Source: a virus. Taken from it: 36,953 nucleotides of DNA. The DNA is taken from the IMG/VR virus record IMGVR_UViG_3300001686_000002, positions 1 to 36,953 of that record; one strand, 5' to 3'. Position numbers and translations under genes: made by a program. The notes beneath the pieces were generated by a model. That model was given only the letters and a program-made list of their open reading frames with translations, had not been told where the DNA came from and made no database searches. Below, in pieces: positions 7,281 to 13,702 of this stretch (the stretch's first letter is position 1; each line of letters begins with the position of its first letter).

Positions 7281-7485
7281 GAATTTTCCTTTCTTATTTA
7301 GGGTTTATTTAGTGGTTTACCGTTCCACAGAGTTTCTATTTTTGCAAGTTATTTGTTCTGGAATGAGATGTAAAGTGGTTGTAAAGGTTGGGTTTTTTGA
7401 CGTTTTGAGAGACCTGAGGATGCCCGAGAATCGATTTTGAATGAGTGGTTGATAGGTGAGTATAGGGGTAAATGGATGGGTGAGG
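7281..7485. promoter_or_regulatory. Non-coding gap with possible leftward promoter
   Basis: I see no gene in the gap from 7281 to 7600 apart from the tRNA-like element. On the minus strand CTTTACATCT (7361-7370) also occurs upstream of the 9039 gene, with a TA..(C)T hexamer 17 nt downstream in each case, so it may be a -35 element. Two copies of TTATTTAG (7293-7300 and 7304-7311) sit just ahead of the DUF2958 gene. The promoter call is weak. Confidence 0.3.
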
Positions 7486-7561
7486 TGGAGCTACCGGAAT
7501 TGAACCAGATCTGAATCAACTAGCAAGGTTGAGTTCCGCTTTACCGTTAAGCTATAGCTCC
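7486..7561 (-). tRNA. tRNA-like element (irregular anticodon arm)
   Basis: On the minus strand the acceptor GGAGCTA/TAGCTCC is perfect (9 bp if extended). It is followed by TA and a D arm GCTT-AACGGTA-AAGC. The T arm has the canonical TTCAATT loop but a 4-bp stem (CTGG/CCGG). The best anticodon stem is TCAAC/GTTGA with loop CTTGCTA, giving UGC (alanine) but leaving five extra bases before it. CCA is not encoded. It may be a decayed or unusually folded phage tRNA. Confidence 0.55.
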
Positions 7562-7600
7562 ACTTCAAATTATGGGTGAGATGTGTGAGTTAGGAAAGGC

Positions 7601-7858
7601 TTATTCCCATCCCGCCTTCTGAAGCTGAGCAAAGATGTATCTCTTGAGTAGAATCACTGCTGAGTGGGTGTCTAATCTATCGAAACATTTTTCAGCTTCT
7701 TCAAATTCTTTATTTGCTTCTTGCCCTGGTTCAATGCGGCTTGCGAATGCATAGAGAACAATTTCGATTGGCCCATCTTCGTTTGTTATTTCATGTTCTA
7801 AGATGTGCAGGAGAGCGGTTGAATAGAAGTAAATCATTTCTTCATTTCTGGTTTTCAT
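7601..7858 (-). CDS. Hypothetical protein, 85 aa
   Basis: The protein begins MKTRNEEMIYFYSTALLHIL and is acidic and helical (ANKEFEEAEKCFDRLDTHSAVILLKRY). It shares its first codons, ATGAAAACCAGA, with the next gene upstream (8037), which suggests a duplicated 5' end or convergent start context. No domain is recognised. It ends ahead of the tRNA-like element. Confidence 0.6.
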   Translation of the reverse strand: MKTRNEEMIYFYSTALLHILEHEITNEDGPIEIVLYAFASRIEPGQEANKEFEEAEKCFDRLDTHSAVILLKRYIFAQLQKAGWE

Positions 7859-7863
7859 TGTGA

Positions 7864-8037
7864 CTACTTTCTTGCACTCTTGAGAGTTTTGATCTGTTCT
7901 TCAAGTTCTTCGACTTCTTCTGAAGCGGTATCCATCGGTCCGCAGTCGTCGTACTTGATACAATCGCGCTCAGCTTTAGCGAGGATTTTCGCAATTTGCT
8001 TTTCAATCTTTTTAATTTCATTATCTCTGGTTTTCAT
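7864..8037 (-). CDS. Small coiled-coil protein, 57 aa
   Basis: It begins MKTRDNEIKKIEKQIAKIL and ends EELEEQIKTLKSARK. Two charged heptad-like helices flank a CIKYDDCGPMDTA turn with two cysteines, so a short helical hairpin is likely. AAAAGAGGAAC lies just ahead of the ATG. A TAGGTATAAG promoter-like motif is 38 nt upstream of the start. Confidence 0.6.
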   Translation of the reverse strand: MKTRDNEIKKIEKQIAKILAKAERDCIKYDDCGPMDTASEEVEELEEQIKTLKSARK

Positions 8038-8074
8038 AAGTTCCTCTTTTCGTTTTTTGAGGGATCATGAGGTG

Positions 8075-8106
8075 CTTATACCTAAATCCTGACAGAAGTA
8101 GTCAGG
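8075..8106 (-). promoter_or_regulatory. Promoter-like motif with adjacent dyad
   Basis: On the minus strand TTTAGGTATAAGCA (forward 8073-8086) matches an element upstream of the 9039 gene and resembles the plus-strand -10 at 21709. A perfect dyad CCTGAC-AGAAGTA-GTCAGG (8088-8106) sits where the spacer would be, which would suit an operator. No good -35 is visible. Confidence 0.4.
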
Positions 8107-8122
8107 TATGGCAAGGGTTATT

Positions 8123-8461
8123 TTACGACCTATTTTTAAAGTGGGTTAGTTGAGAGCGCCTAGCAGGGCTGAGGATCGCTTTCACCGAGCGGGGTAATAG
8201 GTAAGGGGTCGGCAGATTTTTGGTCTCAGGGAACAGGCAATGTAAATGGAGAACTGGTACTCCACGGCACCCAGTTCTCCACTTAAAGTTTGGCCTAATT
8301 TTTGACGCAATTACCGCCAACGGCTGGCCTGAATCGTCCCTTATGATGAAACAGGTGTACCCCGGTTGATCGGATGGAATGGTGGTTGCGCGGGCACCGG
8401 AGGCCTTAGCGATCCCACAGCTTGTCAGCGCAAGGGCAAATAGGATGAGTAGAGTTTTCAT
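8123..8461 (-). CDS. Small lipoprotein, possibly frameshifted
   Basis: The N-terminus MKTLLILFALALTSCG is a textbook lipoprotein signal with lipobox LTSC (Cys 15). The middle (PGYTCFIIRDDSGQ) looks like a normal folded segment. After it the open frame becomes Pro/Leu/Arg-rich and runs over an 11-bp hairpin. In another frame the sequence reads AVGGNCVKN and then stops, so a one-base deletion may have extended the frame. ATG 8461 overlaps the previous stop as ATGA. The role is unknown; surface exclusion or lysis are possibilities only. Confidence 0.5.
   Translation of the reverse strand: MKTLLILFALALTSCGIAKASGARATTIPSDQPGYTCFIIRDDSGQPLAVIASKIRPNFKWRTGCRGVPVLHLHCLFPETKNLPTPYLLPRSVKAILSPARRSQLTHFKNRS
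8247..8281. other. 11-bp perfect hairpin inside or after the lipoprotein gene
   Basis: TGGAGAACTGG (8247-8257) pairs perfectly with CCAGTTCTCCA (8271-8281) around a 13-nt loop. It would make better sense as a 3' hairpin of the lipoprotein gene if that gene stopped at the alternative-frame TAG. It has no T tract. Confidence 0.55.
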
Positions 8462-8655
8462 ACTCGCCTCTTAACTAACTTCGTATTTCTAATGAGTTGC
8501 TTTGCCTCGTACACATTTAGGCCGTGAGCAATACTGATAGTCTGACCTGCTATGGTAACTTCTACTGAGTACGAATATGGATCGTCTCCGTTTTTGTGTG
8601 CAGTAATGCTCATGGTGTACTGAATACCGTCGTATTTACCTTTAACGAGTTTCAT
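8458..8655 (-). CDS. Hypothetical protein, 65 aa
   Basis: From ATG 8655 the product reads MKLVKGKYDGIQYTMSITAH. GGAGGT lies 5 nt upstream, which settles the start against a longer frame from 8694. The residues alternate as in beta strands (YSYSVEVTIAGQTISI), followed by one helix (NVYEAKQLIRNTK). It is coupled to the lipoprotein gene by an ATGA overlap. The family is not recognised. Confidence 0.65.
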   Translation of the reverse strand: MKLVKGKYDGIQYTMSITAHKNGDDPYSYSVEVTIAGQTISIAHGLNVYEAKQLIRNTKLVKRRV

Positions 8656-8757
8656 AATGGACCTCCAAAAAAAACAGGGCGTCTCCTTTTCCACACTGGA
8701 TTGCGAGAGCGTTTAAGAGCGTGGTTCAGTCCGCTCCCCTGATATTTAATTGTCTTA

Positions 8758-9039
8758 CTATCCTGCGCGTGATTCAGCGATCTTGCTCTTTGCTTTAGCA
8801 AGGCGTCGATCCCATGCTTCTCGCGCTAGTGTTTCGGTTGCATACTCGCATCGGTGAAAGTTCGTGACGTAGTTGACTGGCACGATGAGAGGGCAAACGC
8901 CTCGTTTCCGGCTTGAGATCCAAACGGTTTTGGTTGGACCGATCGGAGAGGGGATTGAAGTCTTGAGTTCCTTCTTAACTTCTTTTGCTACCTGAGTTGC
9001 GATTTCCTTCTTCATTTCTTTCTTTTCTTGCATCGTCAT
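8758..9039 (-). CDS. Hypothetical basic protein, 93 aa
   Basis: A Lys/Glu-rich helical N-terminus (MQEKKEMKKEIATQVAKEVK) is followed by a compact region with VWISSRKRGVCPLIVPVNY and a basic tail (AWDRRLAKAKSKI). GGAGGC stands just ahead of the ATG. It is the first gene of the leftward early operon and faces the plus-strand nuclease gene across an AT-rich spacer. The function is unknown; its basic charge suggests nucleic-acid binding. Confidence 0.65.
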   Translation of the reverse strand: MTMQEKKEMKKEIATQVAKEVKKELKTSIPSPIGPTKTVWISSRKRGVCPLIVPVNYVTNFHRCEYATETLAREAWDRRLAKAKSKIAESRAG

Positions 9040-9222
9040 AAAGCCTCCTGGGCTTGTTTTAGGTTTTTTATGATGTTCTTGATGCTTATACCTAGAGACT
9101 AACGCAGCGTGTTAAAGATGTAAAGGATTATTTTTATATAGTTAAAGTATATGATTTTTAAGGTTTTTTTAATGTTTAAATCTATTTAGTTTATGCTATT
9201 TTTCTCGTTCTGGGGGGTGAGT
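9040..9222. promoter_or_regulatory. Divergent AT-rich control region
   Basis: This spacer separates the leftward early operon from the rightward nuclease gene. On the minus strand it has CTCTAGGTATAAGCA (TATAAG at 9085-9090), with TTAACA 19 nt upstream, and a TTTACATCT further up. The plus side is a long A/T tract (9119-9200). The shared TAGGTATAAG element supports a leftward promoter; the rightward one is not resolved. Confidence 0.45.
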
Positions 9223-9567
9223 ATGGGTGTGGATAAGGCCTACGAGAATGCAATCAAGAACGCAATTATTGACTATATAAGGATGTTCCCACGAAAAGGC
9301 TTTGCCTGGTCACAGTACAATGGTGCTGTTTACGATCCTCGGAGAAAATGTTTTCGGAAACGTTCAAATTACTCACTCAATGGAGTACCCGACATCATAG
9401 GCATATGGTGCAAGAGACCTTTATTTATCGAAGTAAAGAGACCTGGTGGAATAGTCTCACCAGACCAAAATAAATTCATTGCACAAGCACTTCATCACGA
9501 TGCAATCGCATTCGTTTGCTACGATTTACTTGCTGCACGAAATAAATTAGATTCCTTCGACATTTAA
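9223..9567 (+). CDS. VRR-NUC type nuclease
   Basis: The protein is about 114 aa from ATG 9223, which has a GGGGGGTGAG ribosome site. It has the compact PD-(D/E)XK layout of the VRR-NUC family (PF08774): a helical E..I...I start, GVPDIIGIWCKRP with the active Asp, FIEVKRPGG with Glu-x-Lys, then SPDQNKFI. Stand-alone VRR-NUC proteins in phages are thought to resolve branched DNA or act as endonucleases. It is one of only three plus-strand genes and diverges from the early operon. Confidence 0.85.
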   Translation: MGVDKAYENAIKNAIIDYIRMFPRKGFAWSQYNGAVYDPRRKCFRKRSNYSLNGVPDIIGIWCKRPLFIEVKRPGGIVSPDQNKFIAQALHHDAIAFVCYDLLAARNKLDSFDI

Positions 9568-9583
9568 ATATAACCTTATGTAA

Positions 9584-9940
9584 ATGGACGCAAGCTTCTG
9601 GTTTGGCATTGCAGGAGTTATCACGGCCTTAGCCACTCTTATTACTGCGGTGCTTTCTCACAAGAAACTCATGCGCGAACTCGCCTTGAAAGAATCAGAT
9701 GCAGAGATGAAAGATTCTCAGCTGATTCGACAGCAACTCAGAGAAGAACTTCAGATTGCTCGTGAGATGATCGGGACACTGAATATAAAACTTGATCACA
9801 TGAATCTAGTTATCGACGACTGGCAAACGAAATATTTCGAGCTCAAGCAAGAGCACGTCGTGACTATGGTTAAGTTTAAAGAGGTCGAGAAAGCTCTCGC
9901 AGGAATTCGAACTGATCTTCAGGTGAAGTTTTTAAATTAA
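9584..9940 (+). CDS. Membrane-anchored coiled-coil protein, spanin-like topology
   Basis: The 118-aa protein has one transmembrane segment (FWFGIAGVITALATLITAV, residues 5-23). A long charged coiled coil follows (about 27-112, EELQIAREMIGTLNIKLDHM). That is the layout of inner-membrane spanin subunits and of some accessory or exclusion proteins. No clear ribosome site precedes ATG 9584, and it follows the nuclease gene by 16 bases. Its 3' end overlaps the receiver gene tail to tail by 9 bases. The lysis role is inference from topology. Confidence 0.6.
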   Translation: MDASFWFGIAGVITALATLITAVLSHKKLMRELALKESDAEMKDSQLIRQQLREELQIAREMIGTLNIKLDHMNLVIDDWQTKYFELKQEHVVTMVKFKEVEKALAGIRTDLQVKFLN

Positions 9941-10315
9941 CTTCTTCTGCCATCGGAAGAGCAGGGCTTTAAAATCAGCCATACTGACTGGCTTCGACAA
10001 ATATCCATCCATGCCGGATTGTAAACATCGGTTCAGATCTTTCATGAAAACATAGGCCGTGACAGCAATGATAGGGGTATGATTCAAACCCTTTTCTTTC
10101 TCTAGGGTTCGTATCCTTAGAGTGACATCGTAACCGTCAATATCTTCGAGTTCACAATCAAGCAAAATGAGATCAAACGTGTTTTTATCAAATTCCTCTA
10201 GCGCACCCATTCCACTACCGACAACGGTCACCTTATTTTCCTTATTGATCGACATCAACATAGCATTCAAAACGATTCGATTCGGTTCATTATCCTCAGC
10301 CAGAAGTATTTTCAT
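9932..10315 (-). CDS. Stand-alone CheY-like response-regulator receiver
   Basis: From ATG 10315 the 127-aa protein is a single complete receiver domain. It has the acidic pocket E7-D8 (LLAEDNEPNR), phosphoacceptor D53 (LILLDCELEDIDGYD), T86 (IIAVTAY), Y105 and K108 (GYLSKPVSM). There is no output domain. Such domains take phosphate from host histidine kinases or hybrid kinases. The start overlaps the previous stop as ATGA, so it is co-translated with the late lysis-side operon. A receiver is very unusual in a phage; it may divert host phosphorelay signalling. Identification is strong, the role is not known. Confidence 0.92.
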   Translation of the reverse strand: MKILLAEDNEPNRIVLNAMLMSINKENKVTVVGSGMGALEEFDKNTFDLILLDCELEDIDGYDVTLRIRTLEKEKGLNHTPIIAVTAYVFMKDLNRCLQSGMDGYLSKPVSMADFKALLFRWQKKLI

Positions 10316-10584
10316 ACAATCCAATCTCTCCCTAAAAGGGTAGGTGTACGTTCCTTCTTGTCTATTTTTGAAACGATAGTCTCGAACATCAACAGGTGAC
10401 TGCCGTGACACTCATGCTTATGGTACGTGACCAGCTCAGTGCCTACAATATTGTTTTTTACAAGCCACTCCAGGATGTCCTCGCATCTCACATGGTGATC
10501 TAAGAACTGAAGGATCAGATTTGCCCTCGGGTTTCCACCGTAGGCTTTATACATCAATTCTCTTTTACGATTTGACCAATTCAT
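10312..10584 (-). CDS. Hypothetical protein, 90 aa
   Basis: It begins MNWSNRKRELMYKAYGGNPR and contains a His-rich stretch (YHKHECHGSH) that could hold a metal. It is coupled by ATGA overlaps to both the NlpC/P60 gene before it and the receiver gene after it. That makes a three-gene unit of hydrolase, unknown and receiver. No family is recognised. Confidence 0.7.
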   Translation of the reverse strand: MNWSNRKRELMYKAYGGNPRANLILQFLDHHVRCEDILEWLVKNNIVGTELVTYHKHECHGSHLLMFETIVSKIDKKERTPTLLGRDWIV

Positions 10585-11021
10585 GGGTTCATCATCCCGA
10601 TGCCAACGTACTTAGGCTTGATCACACACAGAAAATCTTTACGATATTTGATCGGTCTCATCTTCACAAAGGCGTTGTGGGCAATCGCGTCTGCGTCCGA
10701 TACAGTTGATGCGGTTCCACCTCCGGCTTCGAGCATCGAATAAGTGTCCAAGCAAAATCCGACATGATCAATTTTACTAGCGTTGGTTCCATAGAAAGCA
10801 AGAGCACCTGCCCCATAGGAACGGTTTCCTTCAGATTCAAAACGGTTGTAAAGCATTTGCGCTGACTGCTTAGGAGTTCCGAACGAGATTTCCCCACATG
10901 CTAATAATAGCTCTTGGACAAACCCAGAACAATCAAAACCTATGATCGGGTTCGTACCGCCAAATTGATAACGGTGAGTTCTCGCTAAAAGTTCCCATGC
11001 GTACTTGATCAAGTTATCCAT
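10581..11021 (-). CDS. NlpC/P60 peptidoglycan hydrolase, probable endolysin
   Basis: The 146-aa domain has catalytic Cys 31 (GFDCSGFVQELL), His 86 (KIDHVGFCLD) and a following MLEAGGG segment that may carry the third polar residue. It should cut peptide bonds in peptidoglycan. No signal peptide is present, so it would need a holin. ATG 11021 is chosen because AGAGGTG is upstream; the frame further up is shared with the glycosyltransferase gene and has no site. NlpC/P60 domains also occur in tail tips, but here the gene lies beyond the fibre, next to lysis candidates, which favours lysis. Confidence 0.82.
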   Translation of the reverse strand: MDNLIKYAWELLARTHRYQFGGTNPIIGFDCSGFVQELLLACGEISFGTPKQSAQMLYNRFESEGNRSYGAGALAFYGTNASKIDHVGFCLDTYSMLEAGGGTASTVSDADAIAHNAFVKMRPIKYRKDFLCVIKPKYVGIGMMNP

Positions 11022-11025
11022 CGCA

Positions 11026-11745
11026 TCACCTCTTGCATGGCCTGTACGGTTTGAATGGACGTGTTTTTCGACCATTCCAATTCGCGCCCATCTGAGATGA
11101 TTCACTTTCGAGATGGTAAACAAAGAACTCAGGCAATAGGGTTCGCTTTTCTCTCGGCCATTGGACAGCAAATAATACATCTCCATGCTCGGCACTGCCG
11201 TTAATCACTGGATACTTTCGATTCATCGAAGAGTGCCACAGTTGGAAATAACCGATCGGGCAATACCCATACTCTCTATGTAGAAGCCTAGACCCGAGTG
11301 GGAATTCAGATTGAGGCGTCACCAGGTATCGATGCTTATATTGAGGAACGGTTTTAGCCTTGTTCAACATCCAGTGATCATAGGACACCGCATTCATTCG
11401 GTCCGCACCGTAAAGATGGGTTTTATCGAGCTTCGCCATCGCTAACATCTCTCGAAACCGATGAGGCAAAAGAATATCAGCGTCGATATGAAGTAACCAA
11501 TCAACGTGTCTAAGATGTGACAGGCCAAGGTTGATCGCTCGGCCTTTGTTGAACTTGTCTCCATCGTCGTGGAATATTTTCGTCTCAACATAGTCTACGC
11601 CATAGTGGTTACAGAGCGCGTGTGTGGCCTTGTCGTCTGGATGAGTGACAACCACAACACGATCGAGGTGCTGAAGGTTATCAGACAAGGTGTGCTCTAA
11701 AAAGTCCGAGTAGTCCTTACAAATTATTACTGCTTCTATGATCAT
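11026..11745 (-). CDS. Family-2-like glycosyltransferase
   Basis: The 239-aa protein starts MIIEAVIICKDYSDFLEHTL, with GGAAAC 5 nt upstream. It shows the GT-A nucleotide-sugar fold: VVVVTHPDDKATHALCNHY, FNKGRAINLGL, and the metal-binding DAD at residues 88-90 in WLLHIDADILL. There is no membrane segment. Phage glycosyltransferases modify host surface sugars (blocking superinfection), DNA or virion proteins. It sits 14 bases after a lipoprotein gene and 4 bases ahead of the endolysin, so surface modification in the lysogen or late phase is the simplest reading. Confidence 0.8.
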   Translation of the reverse strand: MIIEAVIICKDYSDFLEHTLSDNLQHLDRVVVVTHPDDKATHALCNHYGVDYVETKIFHDDGDKFNKGRAINLGLSHLRHVDWLLHIDADILLPHRFREMLAMAKLDKTHLYGADRMNAVSYDHWMLNKAKTVPQYKHRYLVTPQSEFPLGSRLLHREYGYCPIGYFQLWHSSMNRKYPVINGSAEHGDVLFAVQWPREKRTLLPEFFVYHLESESSQMGANWNGRKTRPFKPYRPCKR

Positions 11746-11758
11746 TTTGTTTCCAAAT

Positions 11759-12022
11759 TTATTTCTTTTCTTTGCAACGACTGATGGCATCGCTACAGAA
11801 ATTGAATACCTCTTGGGCGTCTGTCGGAGGCATGCAAACCCACTTGTCAGTGTCTATGTATTGCTCGAAAAACTTCTTAGCTGTTTTCTCGTCGTAACAA
11901 TCCATTCCGCCTCGTTCTGGATCAGAAATGCCAACGGTCACCTGCGGACCTGGATGGGCACATCCACTACTTAGAACTAGGAATGTTGTGAACAATATTT
12001 GCAATACCCTTTGCAGCTTCAT
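11759..12022 (-). CDS. Small lipoprotein, outer-spanin candidate
   Basis: The 87-aa protein has a lipoprotein signal (MKLQRVLQILFTTFLVLSSGC; Cys 21). The mature part has three or four more cysteines and ends in KEKK. It overlaps the start of the neighbouring 80-aa gene by 56 nt but has a GGAAGAAAG site of its own. Next to holin and endolysin candidates, it could be an outer-membrane spanin. It lacks the Pro-rich linker of classical Rz1, so that role is uncertain. Confidence 0.65.
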   Translation of the reverse strand: MKLQRVLQILFTTFLVLSSGCAHPGPQVTVGISDPERGGMDCYDEKTAKKFFEQYIDTDKWVCMPPTDAQEVFNFCSDAISRCKEKK

Positions 12023-12209
12023 ATCTTTCTTCCAGGGTTTTGGAACCGAACAAGCCTTTAATCACCTGTGCCGATTCTTTGATAAATTTCTCGGGATCGT
12101 TTCCACTTACGTCTTTCATCCACGACGTAACGGACTTGGCCGCGTCCACAATATCTGGAGCGGCCTTCGCAAGTCCCAGCAATCCCTCTAAAATTGATAC
12201 GATACTCAT
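11967..12209 (-). CDS. Hypothetical helical protein, 80 aa
   Basis: It begins MSIVSILEGLLGLAKAAPDI and is an amphipathic helical protein. It overlaps the preceding gene as ATGA (12206-12209) and the lipoprotein start by 56 nt. Small Ala/Gly-rich helical proteins of this kind follow holins in several phages, but I do not recognise this one. Confidence 0.65.
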   Translation of the reverse strand: MSIVSILEGLLGLAKAAPDIVDAAKSVTSWMKDVSGNDPEKFIKESAQVIKGLFGSKTLEERYEAAKGIANIVHNIPSSK

Positions 12210-12556
12210 GATGCGTTGATGGCGTCGATCAGCACTTTAGTCTTAACAGCGCAAGTTCCGGCCAAATCCAGTGCTGCCGAAGCAATTTTAATTGCGTGTT
12301 CGTTACTGACAACGTTCGGGAATTTCTCCATTACCGCAGCAACCAGGTCAACCTCATTCTCTTCGTGAACGAGCGCCTGAAGGTCGGGTAATATCTGAGA
12401 TAAGTTCTGAACAAGAGCGGGCAAGTCGCCTGCAACCTTGATAAAATCAGGAGTGATCACTGTCAGATCACCCTTCTTCTGGATTGCATCCTCGCCCAAT
12501 TTTACTGAATCAAAAACAAAATTCACCACTGGTCTCAACCCTGCGTTTGGTGCCAT
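12206..12556 (-). CDS. Hypothetical protein, 116 aa
   Basis: It starts MAPNAGLRPVVNFVFDSVKL, with AGGGGAGACGGGA as ribosome site. The body is all helical and acidic (LVQNLSQILPDLQALVHEEN). It lies between the holin candidate and the 80-aa gene, with which it shares a helical, amphipathic style, so the two may act together. The function is unknown. Confidence 0.7.
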   Translation of the reverse strand: MAPNAGLRPVVNFVFDSVKLGEDAIQKKGDLTVITPDFIKVAGDLPALVQNLSQILPDLQALVHEENEVDLVAAVMEKFPNVVSNEHAIKIASAALDLAGTCAVKTKVLIDAINAS

Positions 12557-12585
12557 ATTCCCGTCTCCCCTTTAAAAAATTGTTT

Positions 12586-12741
12586 CTATTTAGATTTTAG
12601 AATAGAAGAAAGTCGCTGGATTGCAAGCATTAAAAACTCAAGTAACGAATTTGCTTCTGTCACCTTTGTCTTGCCGAACCAGTACTCCAAGCCCATATAG
12701 CAAATCCACGCGGCAACCTTAACGAGTACAAGGAACGTCAT
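12586..12741 (-). CDS. Small membrane protein, holin candidate
   Basis: From ATG 12741 the 51-aa peptide has one strong membrane segment (MTFLVLVKVAAWICYMGLEY) and a short polar helix with a basic end (SSILKSK). AGGGG lies 8 nt upstream and directly abuts the T run of an intrinsic terminator. The size, the single membrane helix and the neighbourhood suggest a class-III-like holin. A longer frame from 12801 would run through the terminator hairpin. Confidence 0.6.
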   Translation of the reverse strand: MTFLVLVKVAAWICYMGLEYWFGKTKVTEANSLLEFLMLAIQRLSSILKSK

Positions 12742-12753
12742 TACAAATCCCCT

Positions 12754-12791
12754 AAAAAAAGCAGCACTAGAAGGAGAACCACTAGTGCTGC
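12754..12791 (-). terminator. Intrinsic terminator just upstream of the holin candidate
   Basis: A perfect 10-bp stem (12761-12770 with 12782-12791), an 11-nt loop and seven T on the minus strand (12754-12760) form a strong terminator. The T run touches the holin ribosome site. Read-through would control holin expression. Confidence 0.88.
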
Positions 12792-12835
12792 CATTGATCA
12801 AACAAGTAGGACAATTTCGAATCGGCGCTCAAGGA

Positions 12836-12991
12836 CTACAGATCCGAGCACTCTGACAACGCGTCTCCAGATTCAAGCTTGCCTACCGTTGAACAGTTTT
12901 TCATAAGTTTGGGAGCATGGGAACATGCTGTAAAGGCACTCATGCAAATAACAATTAACAGACCAATGAACACTTCTATTTTGTTTCTCAT
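12836..12991 (-). CDS. Small lipoprotein, 51 aa
   Basis: It begins MRNKIEVFIGLLIVICMSAF and carries the lipobox FTAC (Cys 23). The mature peptide of about 29 residues has two further cysteines. ATG 12991 overlaps the preceding stop as ATGA. It is the last gene before the intrinsic terminator at 12754-12791. Short lipopeptides like this serve as outer spanins or exclusion proteins in phages, but no family is recognised. Confidence 0.65.
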   Translation of the reverse strand: MRNKIEVFIGLLIVICMSAFTACSHAPKLMKNCSTVGKLESGDALSECSDL

Positions 12992-13650
12992 ATTTCATCC
13001 CTCCACCATTTCGAATATGGATTAGCGTCCAATCCTCGCGGCTTATAATAAATTGCAGCTACATCTCGCATACCATTAGGCGCTATCTCGTGAAGTTTGC
13101 CGATCCACCATTTGCCCATCTGACGACAAAGGATAGAGTGATTCATTGTCCCCTGGATTAGCAACCAACATAATCGGGCGTTGGTCGTATCGTCCATATG
13201 CATCGCTCGTCCACCTACCCAAATAGCACCGCAAGTATAAAGCATAAGCGGCCACCACCAAAATTTCCACTCCTTATATTTATCCTCAGCACAGGCTTTC
13301 AGAAATATCAGGTGAAAGAATCTGTACGCCCGCCAACCCATTGGCACTTTTAGATTAATCTTCAGAACAGAGATGGCAGCGTAGACACCGGAGTAGTCGT
13401 CAATCTCATCGTGTCTTTGATCATTCGGATCTGGTGTTCTTCTCAATTCGCTACGAATACAAGGCAGAAGTCTAACCTTGAGGCACTCGGCTAAAAACTC
13501 ACGATCAACACCATTAAAAAACATGATCAGCGCAACTTCGGAGCTAAACATTGGACCGTTATCGCTACCACCTACTCCATTTGACGGCTGACAACTGTAC
13601 AGACCATTTGAGTCCAAATACGGCTGAAAGTCTGAAATTATCTCCATCAT
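12988..13650 (-). CDS. Unknown protein following the fibre, 220 aa
   Basis: From ATG 13650 (AAGGAG 3 nt upstream; ATG 13647 is equally possible) it begins MMEIISDFQPYLDSNGLYSC. A segment SDNGPMFSSEVALIMFF is followed by helices. A very Trp-rich patch (EWKFWWWPLMLY, about residues 127-138) and further aromatic residues suggest carbohydrate or membrane contact. The longer frame to 13788 only overlaps the fibre gene. It might be a fibre-associated enzyme or adhesin cap, or a lysis factor. I do not recognise it. Confidence 0.65.
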   Translation of the reverse strand: MMEIISDFQPYLDSNGLYSCQPSNGVGGSDNGPMFSSEVALIMFFNGVDREFLAECLKVRLLPCIRSELRRTPDPNDQRHDEIDDYSGVYAAISVLKINLKVPMGWRAYRFFHLIFLKACAEDKYKEWKFWWWPLMLYTCGAIWVGGRAMHMDDTTNARLCWLLIQGTMNHSILCRQMGKWWIGKLHEIAPNGMRDVAAIYYKPRGLDANPYSKWWRDEI

Positions 13651-13702
13651 GTACTCCTTAAGGCCATCGAAAAAACGCACAACATTTAATTTCCAACAAT
13701 TT

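Noticed and set aside
11026-11195. Long N-terminal extension of the NlpC/P60 gene
   Set aside because: It overlaps the glycosyltransferase gene and lacks a ribosome site; ATG 11021 has one and begins the domain cleanly.
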